Shown one piece after another: positions 15,515-24,589 of a stretch of DNA of 64,000 nucleotides (positions within the stretch are counted from its first letter, which is position 1; the number at the start of each line of letters is the position of its first letter). The stretch is from assembly GCF_900091605.1 (NCBI RefSeq), contig NZ_FMCQ01000014.1, forward strand, positions 1-64,000, read 5' to 3'. The notes beneath the pieces were generated by a model. The model saw only the letters and a list, made by a program, of their open reading frames with translations. It had not been told where the DNA came from and searched no databases. The position numbers and the translations under genes are program-made. This DNA is from Micromonospora tulbaghiae. GTDB taxonomy: Bacteria > Actinomycetota > Actinomycetes > Mycobacteriales > Micromonosporaceae.

Positions 15515-16792
15515 ATGAGCACCACGCACGTCGACCCGCCGGGTGGCCACGGCCGCCCGGCGGTTCCGTTGTCCGCGACCGAGGCGCTGGCCCGGTGCGT
15601 GGCGGTGGAGCCGGCCAAGTTCGCCGCCGACCACTGGGGGCGCAGCCCGCTGCTGTCCCGCGCCGCCGAACTGCCCAACCCGGACGGCTTCACCGACCTG
15701 CTCAGCCCCGCCGACGCCGACGAGCTGCTCAGCCGTCGCGGCCTTCGTACCCCGTTCCTCAGGGTCGCGAAGGACGGCCAGCTGGTGCCGGCGGCGCGCT
15801 ACACCGGCGGCGGTGGCGCGGGCGCCGAGATCGGCGACCAGGTCCTCGACGAGAAGGTGCTGGCGCTGTACGCCGACGGCGCGACGCTGGTGTTGCAGGG
15901 CCTGCACCGAACCTGGCCGGCGCTCGTCGACTTCGTCCGCGACCTCGGCGCCGCGCTGGCCCAGCCGCTGCAGGTGAACGCCTACCTGACCCCGGCCGGC
16001 AGCCAGGGCTTCGCCACCCACTACGACACCCACGACGTGTTCGTGCTCCAGGTGGACGGACGCAAGCACTGGCGGATCCACCCGCCGGTGCTGGCCGACC
16101 CGCTGGAGCGCCAGCCCTGGGGCGGCCGGGCCGACGAGGTCTCCGCGACCGCCGACGGGCGCCCCGAGCTGGACGTCGTGCTCGAACCGGGCGACGCGCT
16201 CTACCTGCCGCGCGGCTGGCTGCACAGCGCCCAGGCGCAGGAGTCCAGCTCGCTGCACCTGACGGTGGGCATCCGGGCGCTGACCCGGTACGCCGTGGTC
16301 GAGGAGCTGCTCGCGCTCGCCGCCGAGGACGCGCGGCTGCGCGCGAGCCTGCCGTTCGGGCTCGACCTGGCCGACCCGGACGCGATCGAGCCGGAGCTGA
16401 CCGAGACCGTCGAGGCGTTGCGCGACTGGCTGCTGCGCGCCGACCCGGCGGCGGTGGCGGGCCGGCTGCGCGCCCGCGTCTGGCCGGCCTCCCGCCCGGC
16501 GCCGATCCGGCCGCTGGCCCAGGCCGAGGCGCTGGCCCGGCTGAGCGCGGACAGCGAGGTGGCGGTGCGTGGCGGACTGCGCTGGCAGCTCACCCCGGCC
16601 GTCGACGGACGGGTCACGCTGCGCGTGCCCGACCGGACGCTCACGCTGCCCGGCACCTGCGAGGCCGCGCTGCGCGCGCTGCTCACCGGCGAGGTGACGA
16701 GGGTCGGCGACCTGCCCGGCCTGGACGACGACGCCGACCGTCTGACCCTGGCCCGCCGCCTGCTGAAGGAGGCGGTCCTGACCCCCGCCTGA
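15515..16792 (+). CDS. JmjC/cupin-4 (ribosomal-oxygenase-like) 2-oxoglutarate dioxygenase
   Basis: A 425-residue protein of the cupin-4/JmjC group that includes the ribosomal protein hydroxylases YcfD, MINA53 and NO66. The iron site reads H169-Y-D171 in ATHYDTHDVF with the distal H237 in LPRGWLHSAQ; K184 in DGRKHWRIH is placed to hold 2-oxoglutarate. A C-terminal winged-helix-like part follows. Known relatives hydroxylate arginine or histidine side chains in proteins. Its start is coupled to the repeat protein gene three bases upstream, so that protein is the obvious candidate substrate, perhaps at the lone histidine or the aspartates of each repeat. Confidence 0.87.
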   Translation: MSTTHVDPPGGHGRPAVPLSATEALARCVAVEPAKFAADHWGRSPLLSRAAELPNPDGFTDLLSPADADELLSRRGLRTPFLRVAKDGQLVPAARYTGGGGAGAEIGDQVLDEKVLALYADGATLVLQGLHRTWPALVDFVRDLGAALAQPLQVNAYLTPAGSQGFATHYDTHDVFVLQVDGRKHWRIHPPVLADPLERQPWGGRADEVSATADGRPELDVVLEPGDALYLPRGWLHSAQAQESSSLHLTVGIRALTRYAVVEELLALAAEDARLRASLPFGLDLADPDAIEPELTETVEALRDWLLRADPAAVAGRLRARVWPASRPAPIRPLAQAEALARLSADSEVAVRGGLRWQLTPAVDGRVTLRVPDRTLTLPGTCEAALRALLTGEVTRVGDLPGLDDDADRLTLARRLLKEAVLTPA

Positions 16793-16798
16793 CGGGCG

Positions 16799-16857
16799 CG
16801 ATCATGAGGTTGACCGGCGGTGCGACGGCGTGTCGCGCCGCCAACCTCATGATCGAC
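16799..16857. repeat. Palindromic intergenic repeat, family A copy 2
   Basis: Arms beginning GATCATGAGGTTG (16800-16812) and ending CAACCTCATGATC (16842-16854) flank an inner GC-rich stem. It lies between the stop of the JmjC gene and the convergent end of the coiled-coil membrane protein gene, where it may also serve as a bidirectional terminator. Confidence 0.85.
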
Positions 16858-16886
16858 GCCGTGCGGGCCGGCGGGAGGGGCGGTGG

Positions 16887-17558
16887 TCAGCGGGTGTAGG
16901 TCACCGTGAGCAGGAGCAGGGTCGTGACCAGGCCGGAGGCGGCCACCAGGATCATCGGGCGCGGCGTCAGCACCGCGTGGCGGCGGTCGGCCAGCAGCCG
17001 GGCCGGCGCCAGCCCGATCACCGGACCGAGCAGCGTCACCACCAGCGCCAGCACCGGCAGGCCCACCGCCAGATCACCGCTGGAACCGGCGGCGAGCGCC
17101 CGCGCACCCACCCCCAGCGCGTACGCCACCAGCGCCCCGCCGATGCCGCACGCGACCAGCAGCGGGTTCACCGAGCCGGGCAGCTCACCCGGCGCCCCGG
17201 TGCGTTCCAGCAGCTGCCGGACCGCCCGCAGCAGCGGCACCGGGTCACCGGCGGCGCCGCGTACCGGGCCGGGCGGGTCACCGAGCCGCCGGGCGCCCAT
17301 GCCCAGCCGGGCCCGCAACTGCGTCCACAGGTGAGTCACCTCGCCGTCGACGCGCTCCACCAGCCGGGACGCCTCGGCCACCTCCGCCTCGGCCTGCCGC
17401 ACCTGCTCAATCGCCTCCGCCACCGCCCGTTCGGCGGCGGCCACCTGCTGGGCGTACCAGGTGTGCGCCTCGGCCCGCTGAGCGGACACCCGGGCGGTCA
17501 GCTCGGCGAGCCGGCGGATCTGCGCGTTGTACGTCTCACTGGCAACCGGTTCGTTCAT
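16887..17558 (-). CDS. Coiled-coil membrane protein of the FtsK-like operon
   Basis: A 223-residue protein: residues about 10-85 are a charged helix with heptad character (RRLAELTARVSAQRAEAHTW and further AE-rich stretches), and the C-terminal half has three hydrophobic helices (about 130-156, 163-190 and 197-220). The start ATG overlaps the stop of the FtsK-like gene as ATGA, so it is the last gene of a coupled operon. A cytoplasmic coiled coil plus a membrane anchor would suit a docking partner for the soluble ATPase. No family is recognised. Confidence 0.75.
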   Translation of the reverse strand: MNEPVASETYNAQIRRLAELTARVSAQRAEAHTWYAQQVAAAERAVAEAIEQVRQAEAEVAEASRLVERVDGEVTHLWTQLRARLGMGARRLGDPPGPVRGAAGDPVPLLRAVRQLLERTGAPGELPGSVNPLLVACGIGGALVAYALGVGARALAAGSSGDLAVGLPVLALVVTLLGPVIGLAPARLLADRRHAVLTPRPMILVAASGLVTTLLLLTVTYTR

Positions 17559-20227
17559 CGGGAGGGACCATAAGGGATGATCACCTGTCCGGTGCGGTGC
17601 ACCGCCCGGTCGAAGTAGAGACCGCGCCACGGCCGGGGATACCAGTCCGGCCCCCCGCTGCCCGGATACAGCGAGGAGCCCAGCTCACCGCCCTGCACGT
17701 CCAGTGCCACCCAGGCGCCGATCTGATCCGTGCGCGCGCCCGCGCCGCCCAGGTCGACCCGCATCCGGGCCACCCCACGCCACCACGCCAGCACGTGCGT
17801 ACGCCGTTCCGGCCCGTCGTGCAGGATCCGGCGCAACTGCTCCAGCCCGGTCCGCGTACCGGCCTTGCCGGCGAGCGCCGCGGCCGCCGCGTCCACCGCG
17901 AACAGCAGCAGAAAGTGCGGGGTACGCGCCGCGCCCGGCGCGCCCAGCCCGTCACCCACCTCGGCCATCAGCTCCGGCACGGTCTCCTCGTCGTACCAGG
18001 AGGCGTCGCCTTCCAGGTCCTCGTACAGGGCGCGGGCGGCCGGGTCGGCGTCCGGGTCCAAACAGGCGATGGAGAACCGGGCGGTGCCGGGCCGGTACTG
18101 CCGGGCCAGCGACCGGGCGGCCGCGTCGAGCACCGCGCACGCCTCGTCCACCCGGGTGCCCAGCACCGCCAGGTTGCGGCCGGGCGCGCGGGGCAGCCGC
18201 AGCGCCGCCGAGCGGGCCTGCACGTCGATGATCTCGCCGAGCAGCGCCACCGGGCTGCGCGGCACGCCCTGCTCCGGCGCGGTCAGCGCGCGGAAGTCCG
18301 GCGCGTCGGCCAGCTTCGGGATCGCGTCGCCGTCGAACAGCCGGGCCGGCGCGGCGTCCTGCGGGCGCATCCGCCACAGCCGGTGCTGAAGCTCGCTCCA
18401 CGTCTCCCAGTCGCTCGCCGACGGGATCCGGGCCACCTCGTTCCCCTCGGCCAGGCCCGACTCGGCGTTGATCACCGCGTGGTGGCGGGGCAGCGACTGC
18501 GCCGCGTCGTTGCGCTCGGCCAGGATGCGCAGCGCCTTCGGCAGCGCGATCCGCAGCGTGAACTGGGCGACGAGCGCGGGCCGGCCCCACAGCGCCTCGA
18601 TGCCGCGCACGTCCTGCGAGGCGAGCACCAGATGGATGCCCTGCGACCGGCCCCGCCGGGCCAGGTCCTCCAGCAGGTCGGCGGCCTCCCGGGCGACCAC
18701 GTCCCGGCCGGCGAGCAGCGCCTGGAACTCGTCGACCACCGCCACGATGCGCGGCCAGTGCCCGTCCGGGTCCACCGCGCGCAGCTCGGCCAGCTTGGTG
18801 ACCTCGTGTTTCTTCGCCGCGTCGGCGCGCCGGCGCAGCTCGTCGGCGAGGAAGCGCAGCAGCGCCAGGCCGAACTCCCGGTCGGTGTTGACGTTGATGC
18901 CGACCAGCCGCATGTGCGGCAGCCAGCTCGGGTCGCGCCGGCCCTGCGCGAACCGGGCGAAGGACACGCCCTCCTTGAAGTCCAGAAGATAGAACTCCAG
19001 CTCGGCGGGGGAGTAGCGGGCGGCGAGCGCACCGATCCAGGCGAAGATCAGGTTCGTCTTGCCGGTGCCGGACGGACCGCCGATCAACGCGTGCGGCGGG
19101 TAGTCGCCGAGCGTGAGCAGCACCTGCCGCCCGTGCGGGCCCTCGCCGACCGGGGCGCTGAGCCCGTGCGCCGAGTCCTCCCGCCAGTACTCGTCCGGCG
19201 GCGGGAGCAGGTCGGTGAACGGCGTCGGCGGCGGGCCGGCGGCCACCCGGGAGGCGACGGTACGGCACGTCTCGGTGACCAGGGCGGGCGGCGGCGGCGC
19301 GTCGAGCACCACCGGCAGCCCGGCCACCCGGGCGTCGTCCGGCTCCACGGTGACCCGGGTGACGGTCGGGTCGTCCGGCAGCTCGATGCCGCGGACCACC
19401 AGGTGCACGCCGCAGGCGGCCCCGGTGCGTACCACCCGGTCGAGCTGGCCGCGCTCGTGCCGGGACAACTCGTCGCCGCCGAGCAGCACCGCCACCCGCC
19501 ACGGCTCCGGGCGGCGTCCGGTCGCGGCGGCCAGCTCGCGCAGCGAGCCGTACTCACCGGCGAGAACCGTGGCGTTGATCCGGCGGATCTGCTCCACCAG
19601 GTCGTCCAGCAGCCGGCCCAGTCCGCCCGGCCCGACGAACGTGAGCAGCCCGGCCGTGCCCAGCGGCGCGAACCCGGCCAGGCCGCCGCCCAGGTGCTCC
19701 GGGTCGTACCCGTACAGCCGTACCGCGCCCGGGTCGGCCCGCCCGACCGAGCGCAGCAGCAGCGCGGGCACCACGGCGGCCAGCCCGTCCCGGTCGCCGC
19801 CGCCCAGGTGCGCGTGCCCGGCGTCCAGGAGCGGGACCAGCGCCGGCACCGGTTCGGCGCCGTCGAGGCGTACCGTGCCGACGCGCAACGCGCCGGGCGG
19901 CTCGGACCGGCCGGCGGGCGTGGCCCGCCAGCGGTCCCAGGGCGCGGACGCCGCGCCCGGCGCCTCCCGCTCCGCGGCGGCGGCGGCCCGGCGGGCCAGC
20001 TCGGCGAGGCGGGCGGTGTGCCGGGCGTCGATCTCGGCCAGGCGCCGGTCGCGGGCGGCGCCCACCCGGGCGGGCACGGCCGCGGCGGCCTTACGGGTAC
20101 GGGCCAGCCGGTCCCGCCCGGCGGCCAGCTCGGCCTCGGCGGCGGTGAGCCGGGTACGGGTGGCGCCCAGGGCCTCGGAGAGCATCCCCCGGACCCGCGT
20201 CACCAGTTGCGCGCGGACGTCAGCCAC
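17555..20227 (-). CDS. FtsK/SpoIIIE-type ATPase with N-terminal coiled coil
   Basis: An 890-residue protein. Residues 1-90 are a charged coiled coil; the middle holds a degenerate nucleotide-binding-like region, and the motor lies in the second half: Walker A GGPSGTGKTNLIF near 383, YLLDFKEGVSF near 415, Walker B VVDEFQALLAG near 495 and a sensor segment HLVLASQDVRGIEALWG. There are no transmembrane helices, unlike FtsK or EccC. ATPases of this type pump DNA or proteins. Start GTG 20227 overlaps the upstream gene by eight bases. The operon context points to a dedicated transport or conflict system; the cargo is unknown. Confidence 0.82.
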   Translation of the reverse strand: MADVRAQLVTRVRGMLSEALGATRTRLTAAEAELAAGRDRLARTRKAAAAVPARVGAARDRRLAEIDARHTARLAELARRAAAAAEREAPGAASAPWDRWRATPAGRSEPPGALRVGTVRLDGAEPVPALVPLLDAGHAHLGGGDRDGLAAVVPALLLRSVGRADPGAVRLYGYDPEHLGGGLAGFAPLGTAGLLTFVGPGGLGRLLDDLVEQIRRINATVLAGEYGSLRELAAATGRRPEPWRVAVLLGGDELSRHERGQLDRVVRTGAACGVHLVVRGIELPDDPTVTRVTVEPDDARVAGLPVVLDAPPPPALVTETCRTVASRVAAGPPPTPFTDLLPPPDEYWREDSAHGLSAPVGEGPHGRQVLLTLGDYPPHALIGGPSGTGKTNLIFAWIGALAARYSPAELEFYLLDFKEGVSFARFAQGRRDPSWLPHMRLVGINVNTDREFGLALLRFLADELRRRADAAKKHEVTKLAELRAVDPDGHWPRIVAVVDEFQALLAGRDVVAREAADLLEDLARRGRSQGIHLVLASQDVRGIEALWGRPALVAQFTLRIALPKALRILAERNDAAQSLPRHHAVINAESGLAEGNEVARIPSASDWETWSELQHRLWRMRPQDAAPARLFDGDAIPKLADAPDFRALTAPEQGVPRSPVALLGEIIDVQARSAALRLPRAPGRNLAVLGTRVDEACAVLDAAARSLARQYRPGTARFSIACLDPDADPAARALYEDLEGDASWYDEETVPELMAEVGDGLGAPGAARTPHFLLLFAVDAAAAALAGKAGTRTGLEQLRRILHDGPERRTHVLAWWRGVARMRVDLGGAGARTDQIGAWVALDVQGGELGSSLYPGSGGPDWYPRPWRGLYFDRAVHRTGQVIIPYGPSR

Positions 20228-21098
20228 GGGATGGCTCCCGATCGTCGGTGTCCTTGGGCAGATCCCGGCCGAGCCGGTCGAGCAGTACGCCGGCGAGCAC
20301 GCCCGCGGTGACCGCCGGGTCGGCCGCGTGCGGCTGCTCCGCGTCGTCGTCGCGGCGCGGCGGGGGCATCCGGCACACCCGGGTCAGCAGCGTGTCCAGC
20401 ACCGGCCGAGGCAGTCCGGGCAGCAGGTCGCGGACCCGGGAGTCCAGCGCGCCGCGCAGCCGGGGCAGGTCGTCCGCGCGGGGCGGATGGCCGAGCAGCT
20501 CACCGGCCAGCTCGCGCAGCAGCGGCGGGGTGATCGCGGCCAGCCCCAGCCCCACGTCGGCGTGCGCCCGGCGCAGCTCGCGGTGCAGCCGGTCCCGGTC
20601 GCCGGAGCGGATCCCGGCGACCACCCGGCGCAGCAGCTCGTGGGAGTCCTCGACGCGCTCGTCCGGCTCGTCCGGCGCGCCCTCCCGGCCGCCGGTCAGC
20701 TCCGCCACCCGCACCGCCCACCAGCGCCGTACCGCCGGCTGCTCGCCCGGCTCGGCGGCCGGGCCCGGTGCGGGCGGGTCCTCGCCGCGTGGCGTGTCGT
20801 GCTTCGGCGGCCGCTCGCCCGGCGGCGCCGGCCGCGCGCCGTCCGGCGCCAGCCCGATCGCGGCCAGGTACGCGGTGAGCTGCTCCTGCGCCACGCGCAG
20901 CGCGTAGCCGGCGGTCTCGGCGTGCTCGGTGGCCGAGGACAGCTCCGGCACCCCCATCGGGTCGGACGACTCCTGGCGTACCCAGCGCAGCCGCTCCTGC
21001 GCCTGGCCGAGCTTCTCCAGCGCGGCGGCGAGCTGTGCCAGCGGCAGTTCCTCGGCGGCGGCGCGCACCTGCGCGCCGATGTCCTCGACGATGGACAC
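20220..21098 (-). CDS. Helical partner protein of the FtsK-like operon
   Basis: A 292-residue protein of unknown family. The N-terminal 90 residues are strongly helical (AQVRAAAEELPLAQLAAALE, then LGQAQERLRWVRQ), followed by a proline-rich linker (about 95-125) and a second helical domain of paired-helix pattern. No signal peptide and no membrane helix. Start GTG 21098 is eight bases after the small-protein gene. The helical N-terminus resembles that of its 86-residue neighbour, so the two may interact or share ancestry. Confidence 0.7.
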   Translation of the reverse strand: MSIVEDIGAQVRAAAEELPLAQLAAALEKLGQAQERLRWVRQESSDPMGVPELSSATEHAETAGYALRVAQEQLTAYLAAIGLAPDGARPAPPGERPPKHDTPRGEDPPAPGPAAEPGEQPAVRRWWAVRVAELTGGREGAPDEPDERVEDSHELLRRVVAGIRSGDRDRLHRELRRAHADVGLGLAAITPPLLRELAGELLGHPPRADDLPRLRGALDSRVRDLLPGLPRPVLDTLLTRVCRMPPPRRDDDAEQPHAADPAVTAGVLAGVLLDRLGRDLPKDTDDREPSRG

Positions 21099-21106
21099 GG
21101 CCGGCC

Positions 21107-21367
21107 TCAGAGCGTCGCGACGTAGATCTGAGCCTGCTCCACCGCGACGAGTGTCGCGGCCAGACACTCCTCCAACTCCTGGCCGGCCTGTGTCAGCGAC
21201 GCCTGGGCCGCCTCGACCGTCTCGTGGCCGCTGCCCTCCAGCGCGCCGGCCAGCGTCTGCTGCGCCTCGGCCAGCTTCTCGCCTGCTGCCTGCACCGCTG
21301 TCTGGCCGTCACCGATCTGCTGGAGAGCGACATCGATGGCGGCCTTCAGCTCGGCGACGCTCGCCAC
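21107..21367 (-). CDS. Small helical protein (DUF6244-like), first gene of the FtsK-like operon
   Basis: An 86-residue, cysteine-poor, all-helical protein (VASVAELKAAIDVALQQIG, then GQTAVQAAGEKLAEAQQTL), about the size of WXG100 proteins but without the WXG turn. It resembles DUF6244 proteins that I associate with Micromonosporaceae. GTG 21367 has AGGAGG five bases upstream. Small helical protein first and FtsK-type ATPase third recall type VII secretion order, yet the missing WXG motif and membrane ATPase argue against a true ESX locus. Confidence 0.72.
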   Translation of the reverse strand: MASVAELKAAIDVALQQIGDGQTAVQAAGEKLAEAQQTLAGALEGSGHETVEAAQASLTQAGQELEECLAATLVAVEQAQIYVATL

Positions 21368-21389
21368 GGGGACCTCCTGGGGGCGGAAG

Positions 21390-21436
21390 AGATCTCCATT
21401 ACAACCCATCCCGGCGGGTGGACGAACATCCACCCT
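21390..21436 (-). promoter_or_regulatory. Promoter-like region of the FtsK-like operon
   Basis: On the minus strand, TGTAAT in GGGTTGTAATGGAG suits a -10 box about 30 bases before the first start codon. Just upstream lies the inverted repeat GGGTGGA/TCCACCC (21416-21422 and 21429-21435), placed where a regulator could block the -35 region. Confidence 0.35.
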
Positions 21437-21542
21437 CGCGGCGTTGCGACCCCGGTGTCCGGTTCCGGTCCTGACGTGCGCGAAGACCTCGCCGCTGGTC
21501 CCGTCGGCGGACTCCTCGGTCCTGCGGACGGGACCGGCCGGC

Positions 21543-21920
21543 CTAACGGCCCAGCCAGCGCGGGCCGCGTACCTCCGCGCCGAGCGCGGTCACCCGCTCG
21601 CGAAGCTCCCGGTCGGCGGTGACGACCACCCGCCGCCGATCAGGCGCGGCGGCGACCAGCTCGACCATCGTGTCGTCGCCGGAGCCGGGTGCGGAGACGA
21701 CCTCCACGCCGGGCCCGGGCGCCACGTGCCGGGCCGCGCCCTCCACCACCAGCACCACCTGCACCGGCGGCGGCAGCTCCGGCGGCACGCCCGCCTCGCC
21801 GACGGGCGCCAGCGCGTCGCGCAGCCGGGCCGCCGCGCCGGCCCGGTCCCGCCACCAGCCGTCCGGGCGCGAGCCCACCACGTTCGCGCCGTCCACGATC
21901 AGCAGCGGTCTGCTCTCCAT
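21543..21920 (-). CDS. NYN/PIN-like ribonuclease domain protein
   Basis: A 125-residue protein with the opening LLIVDGANVVGSRPDGWWRD of the NYN (YacP-like) family and acidic residues at SGDDTMVELV and VVVTADRELRERV; these four aspartate positions would hold the metal of a PIN-fold nuclease. It ends with GAEVRGPRWL. Probable RNA substrate, not known. It is divergent from the clpC-like gene with about 110 bases between. Confidence 0.82.
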   Translation of the reverse strand: MESRPLLIVDGANVVGSRPDGWWRDRAGAAARLRDALAPVGEAGVPPELPPPVQVVLVVEGAARHVAPGPGVEVVSAPGSGDDTMVELVAAAPDRRRVVVTADRELRERVTALGAEVRGPRWLGR

Positions 21921-22031
21921 GCCCCCAGCCTGCCATCCGGCCGCGTTTGTCGCGCCGACCGCCGGGTAGCCACCGCCGACCGTGCCGCGCGCGCCAGGTG
22001 CCGGTCGTGCCGACTGACTGCGGAGGACGAG

Positions 22032-24581
22032 ATGATGGGACCGGGTGACTTCGGCAACGACCCCTGGGACGAGTTCCTGGCCCGATACTTCGGCCGGGGC
22101 GAGGGGGGACGCCGGCCGGCGCACCGGGTCGACATCACGCGCCTGATGACCGCGGACGCCCGGGAGATGCTCGCCGACGCGGCCCGCCGGGCCGCTCAGA
22201 AGCACAGCAACGACCTGGACACCGACCACCTGCTCTGGGCGGCGTTGCAGCGCGAGCCGCTGCGCGACCTGGTACGCCGGGCCGGCGCCGACCCGGACGC
22301 GCTGCTGGGCGCGCTGGGCGGGCGCGGTGAGGGCGCGCCGCGCGGCGAGGTGCCGCCGAACCTGTCGTTGACGCCGGCCGCGAAGCGGGCGCTGCTCGAC
22401 GCCCACCAGCTGTCCCGCGCGATGGGCGCCAACTACATCGGTCCCGAGCACATCCTTATGGCGTTGCCGCTGAACCCGGAGTCGCCGGCCGGCCGGATGC
22501 TCGCCGCCGGCCGGATCCAGCCCGAGTCGTTGCAGGCGGCCAGCGCCGAACGCGGAGCGACGAACGCCCCGCGGCCGGACCGGGGCACCCCCACGCTCGA
22601 CCAGTACGGCCAGGACCTCACCGAGCTGGCCCGGATGGACCAGATCGACCCGGTCGTCGGCCGGGCCGACGAGATCGAGCAGGCGGTGGAGATCCTGTCC
22701 CGGCGGACCAAGAACAACCCGGTGCTGATCGGTGAGGCCGGTGTCGGCAAGACCGCGATCGTGGAGGGCCTCGCGGAGCGGATCTGCGACGGCGACGTGC
22801 CGCAGACGCTGATCGGCAAGCGGGTGATCCAGCTCGACCTGTCCGGCCTGGTCGCCGGCACCCGCTACCGGGGCGACTTCGAGGAGCGCCTGAAGAAGGT
22901 GATCGACGAGATCCGCGCCCACCGCGAGGAGCTGATCATCTTCCTGGACGAGATCCACACGCTGGTCGGTGCGGGCGGCGCCGGCAGCGAGGGCGGGATG
23001 GACGCCTCGAACATGCTCAAGCCGGCCCTGGCGCGCGGCGAGCTGCGGGTGATCGGCGCGACCACGCTCGACGAGTACCGGCGCAGCATCGAGAAGGACG
23101 CCGCGCTGGCCCGCCGGTTCCAGCCGGTGCTCGTGCCCGAGCCGACCGTCGACGACACCATCTCGATCCTGCGCGGCCTGCGCGACCGGTACGAGGCCCA
23201 CCACCAGGTCCGGTTCACCGACGAGGCGCTGGTGGCCGCCGCAGAGCTGTCCGACCGGTACGTCACCGACCGGTTCCTGCCGGACAAGGCGATCGACCTG
23301 ATCGACCAGGCCGGCGCCCGGGTGCGGCTGCGCACCCGTACCCCCGCCGAGGACGTACGCGAGCTGGAGCAGCAGCTCGACGAGACGCGCCGGGACAAGG
23401 AACAGGCGGTCTCCGACGAGCAGTACGAGCGGGCCTCAGCGTTGCGCGACCGGCTCGCCGAGCTGGAGGACCAGGTCCGCCGCGCCCGTGGCGACGAGGG
23501 CCCCAGCCACGTACCCGAGGTGGGGCCGACGGAGATCGCCGAGGTCGTCTCCCGGTCCACCGGCATCCCGGTCACCCAGCTCACCGAGGAGGAACGCGAC
23601 CGGCTGCTGCGCCTGGAGGGGCACCTGCACGAGAAGGTGATCGGGCAGGACGACGCGGTCACCGCCGTCTCCGAGGCGGTACGCCGGTCCCGTACCGGGC
23701 TGGCCGACCCGGACCGTCCGATGGGCAGCTTCCTGTTCCTCGGCCCGACCGGCGTGGGCAAGACCGAGCTGGCCCGCGCGCTGGCCGAGGCGCTGTTCGG
23801 CGAGGCGGACCGGATGGTCCGGGTGGACATGAGCGAGTTCCAGGAGCGGCACACGGTCAGCCGGCTGGTCGGCGCCCCGCCCGGGTACGTCGGCTACGAG
23901 GAGGCCGGCCAGCTCACCGAGGCGGTACGCCGCCGCCCGTACGCGGTGGTGCTGCTGGACGAGATCGAGAAGGCGCACCCGGACGTGTTCAACATCCTGC
24001 TCCAGGTGCTCGACGACGGCCGGCTCACCGACAGCCAGGGCCGCACCGTGAACTTCAAGAACACCGTCCTGATCATGACCAGCAACCTCGGCTCGGAGCT
24101 GATCACCGGCACCCAGCGCACCGTCGGCTTCGCCACCGGGGCGCCGGGCGAGCAGGAGAGCGACGAGCTGCGGGAGCGGCTGATGCGCCGGCTCCAGGAG
24201 AACTTCCGCCCGGAGTTCCTCAACCGCATCGACGAGGTGATCATCTTTCAGCGGCTGGAGGCCGAGCAGCTGCGCCAGATCACCGGGCTGCTGCTGGAGG
24301 AGACCCGCCGCCGCATGCACGCCCAGGACATCCAGGTCGACTTCAGCACCGCCGGCGTCGACTGGCTAGCCGAGCACGGCTACCAGCCCGAGTTCGGCGC
24401 CCGACCGCTGCGCCGCGTGATCCAGCGCGAGGTCGACAACCGGCTGTCCCGGATGCTGCTGGAGCACGAGGTCTCACCGGGGCAGAAGGTCACCGTCGAC
24501 ACCCGCGACGGTCAGCTCGTCTTCGACGTCGCCGCCGGTGAGCGGGGCTACACCCCGGCCACCACGTCCCATCCCCGATGA
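22032..24581 (+). CDS. ClpC-like AAA+ unfoldase
   Basis: An 849-residue two-ring Hsp100 protein. After a glycine-rich start and a Clp-N domain (about 45-170), Walker A GEAGVGKT (about 234) and DEIHTLVGAG mark the first AAA+ domain; a UVR-like helical segment (DKEQAVSDEQYERASALRDR, about 455) is the ClpC-type middle part; GPTGVGKT (about 573) and the C-terminal D2 follow. VGF in TQRTVGFATG is in the position of the ClpP-binding loop. The unusual N-terminal FGNDPWDEFLARYFG marks it as a second ClpC-like member, not the housekeeping one. It would unfold substrates for ClpP. GGAGG lies five bases before ATG 22032. Confidence 0.88.
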   Translation: MMGPGDFGNDPWDEFLARYFGRGEGGRRPAHRVDITRLMTADAREMLADAARRAAQKHSNDLDTDHLLWAALQREPLRDLVRRAGADPDALLGALGGRGEGAPRGEVPPNLSLTPAAKRALLDAHQLSRAMGANYIGPEHILMALPLNPESPAGRMLAAGRIQPESLQAASAERGATNAPRPDRGTPTLDQYGQDLTELARMDQIDPVVGRADEIEQAVEILSRRTKNNPVLIGEAGVGKTAIVEGLAERICDGDVPQTLIGKRVIQLDLSGLVAGTRYRGDFEERLKKVIDEIRAHREELIIFLDEIHTLVGAGGAGSEGGMDASNMLKPALARGELRVIGATTLDEYRRSIEKDAALARRFQPVLVPEPTVDDTISILRGLRDRYEAHHQVRFTDEALVAAAELSDRYVTDRFLPDKAIDLIDQAGARVRLRTRTPAEDVRELEQQLDETRRDKEQAVSDEQYERASALRDRLAELEDQVRRARGDEGPSHVPEVGPTEIAEVVSRSTGIPVTQLTEEERDRLLRLEGHLHEKVIGQDDAVTAVSEAVRRSRTGLADPDRPMGSFLFLGPTGVGKTELARALAEALFGEADRMVRVDMSEFQERHTVSRLVGAPPGYVGYEEAGQLTEAVRRRPYAVVLLDEIEKAHPDVFNILLQVLDDGRLTDSQGRTVNFKNTVLIMTSNLGSELITGTQRTVGFATGAPGEQESDELRERLMRRLQENFRPEFLNRIDEVIIFQRLEAEQLRQITGLLLEETRRRMHAQDIQVDFSTAGVDWLAEHGYQPEFGARPLRRVIQREVDNRLSRMLLEHEVSPGQKVTVDTRDGQLVFDVAAGERGYTPATTSHPR

Positions 24582-24589
24582 CCGGCCGG

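Noticed and set aside
17597..20311. Open frame of about 900 codons opposite the FtsK-like gene
   Set aside because: No recognisable domain, composition typical of antisense frames, no ribosome site.
21107..21367. WXG100 (ESAT-6) protein opening a type VII secretion locus
   Set aside because: The W-X-G turn is absent and the ATPase has no membrane anchor; other core ESX genes are missing.
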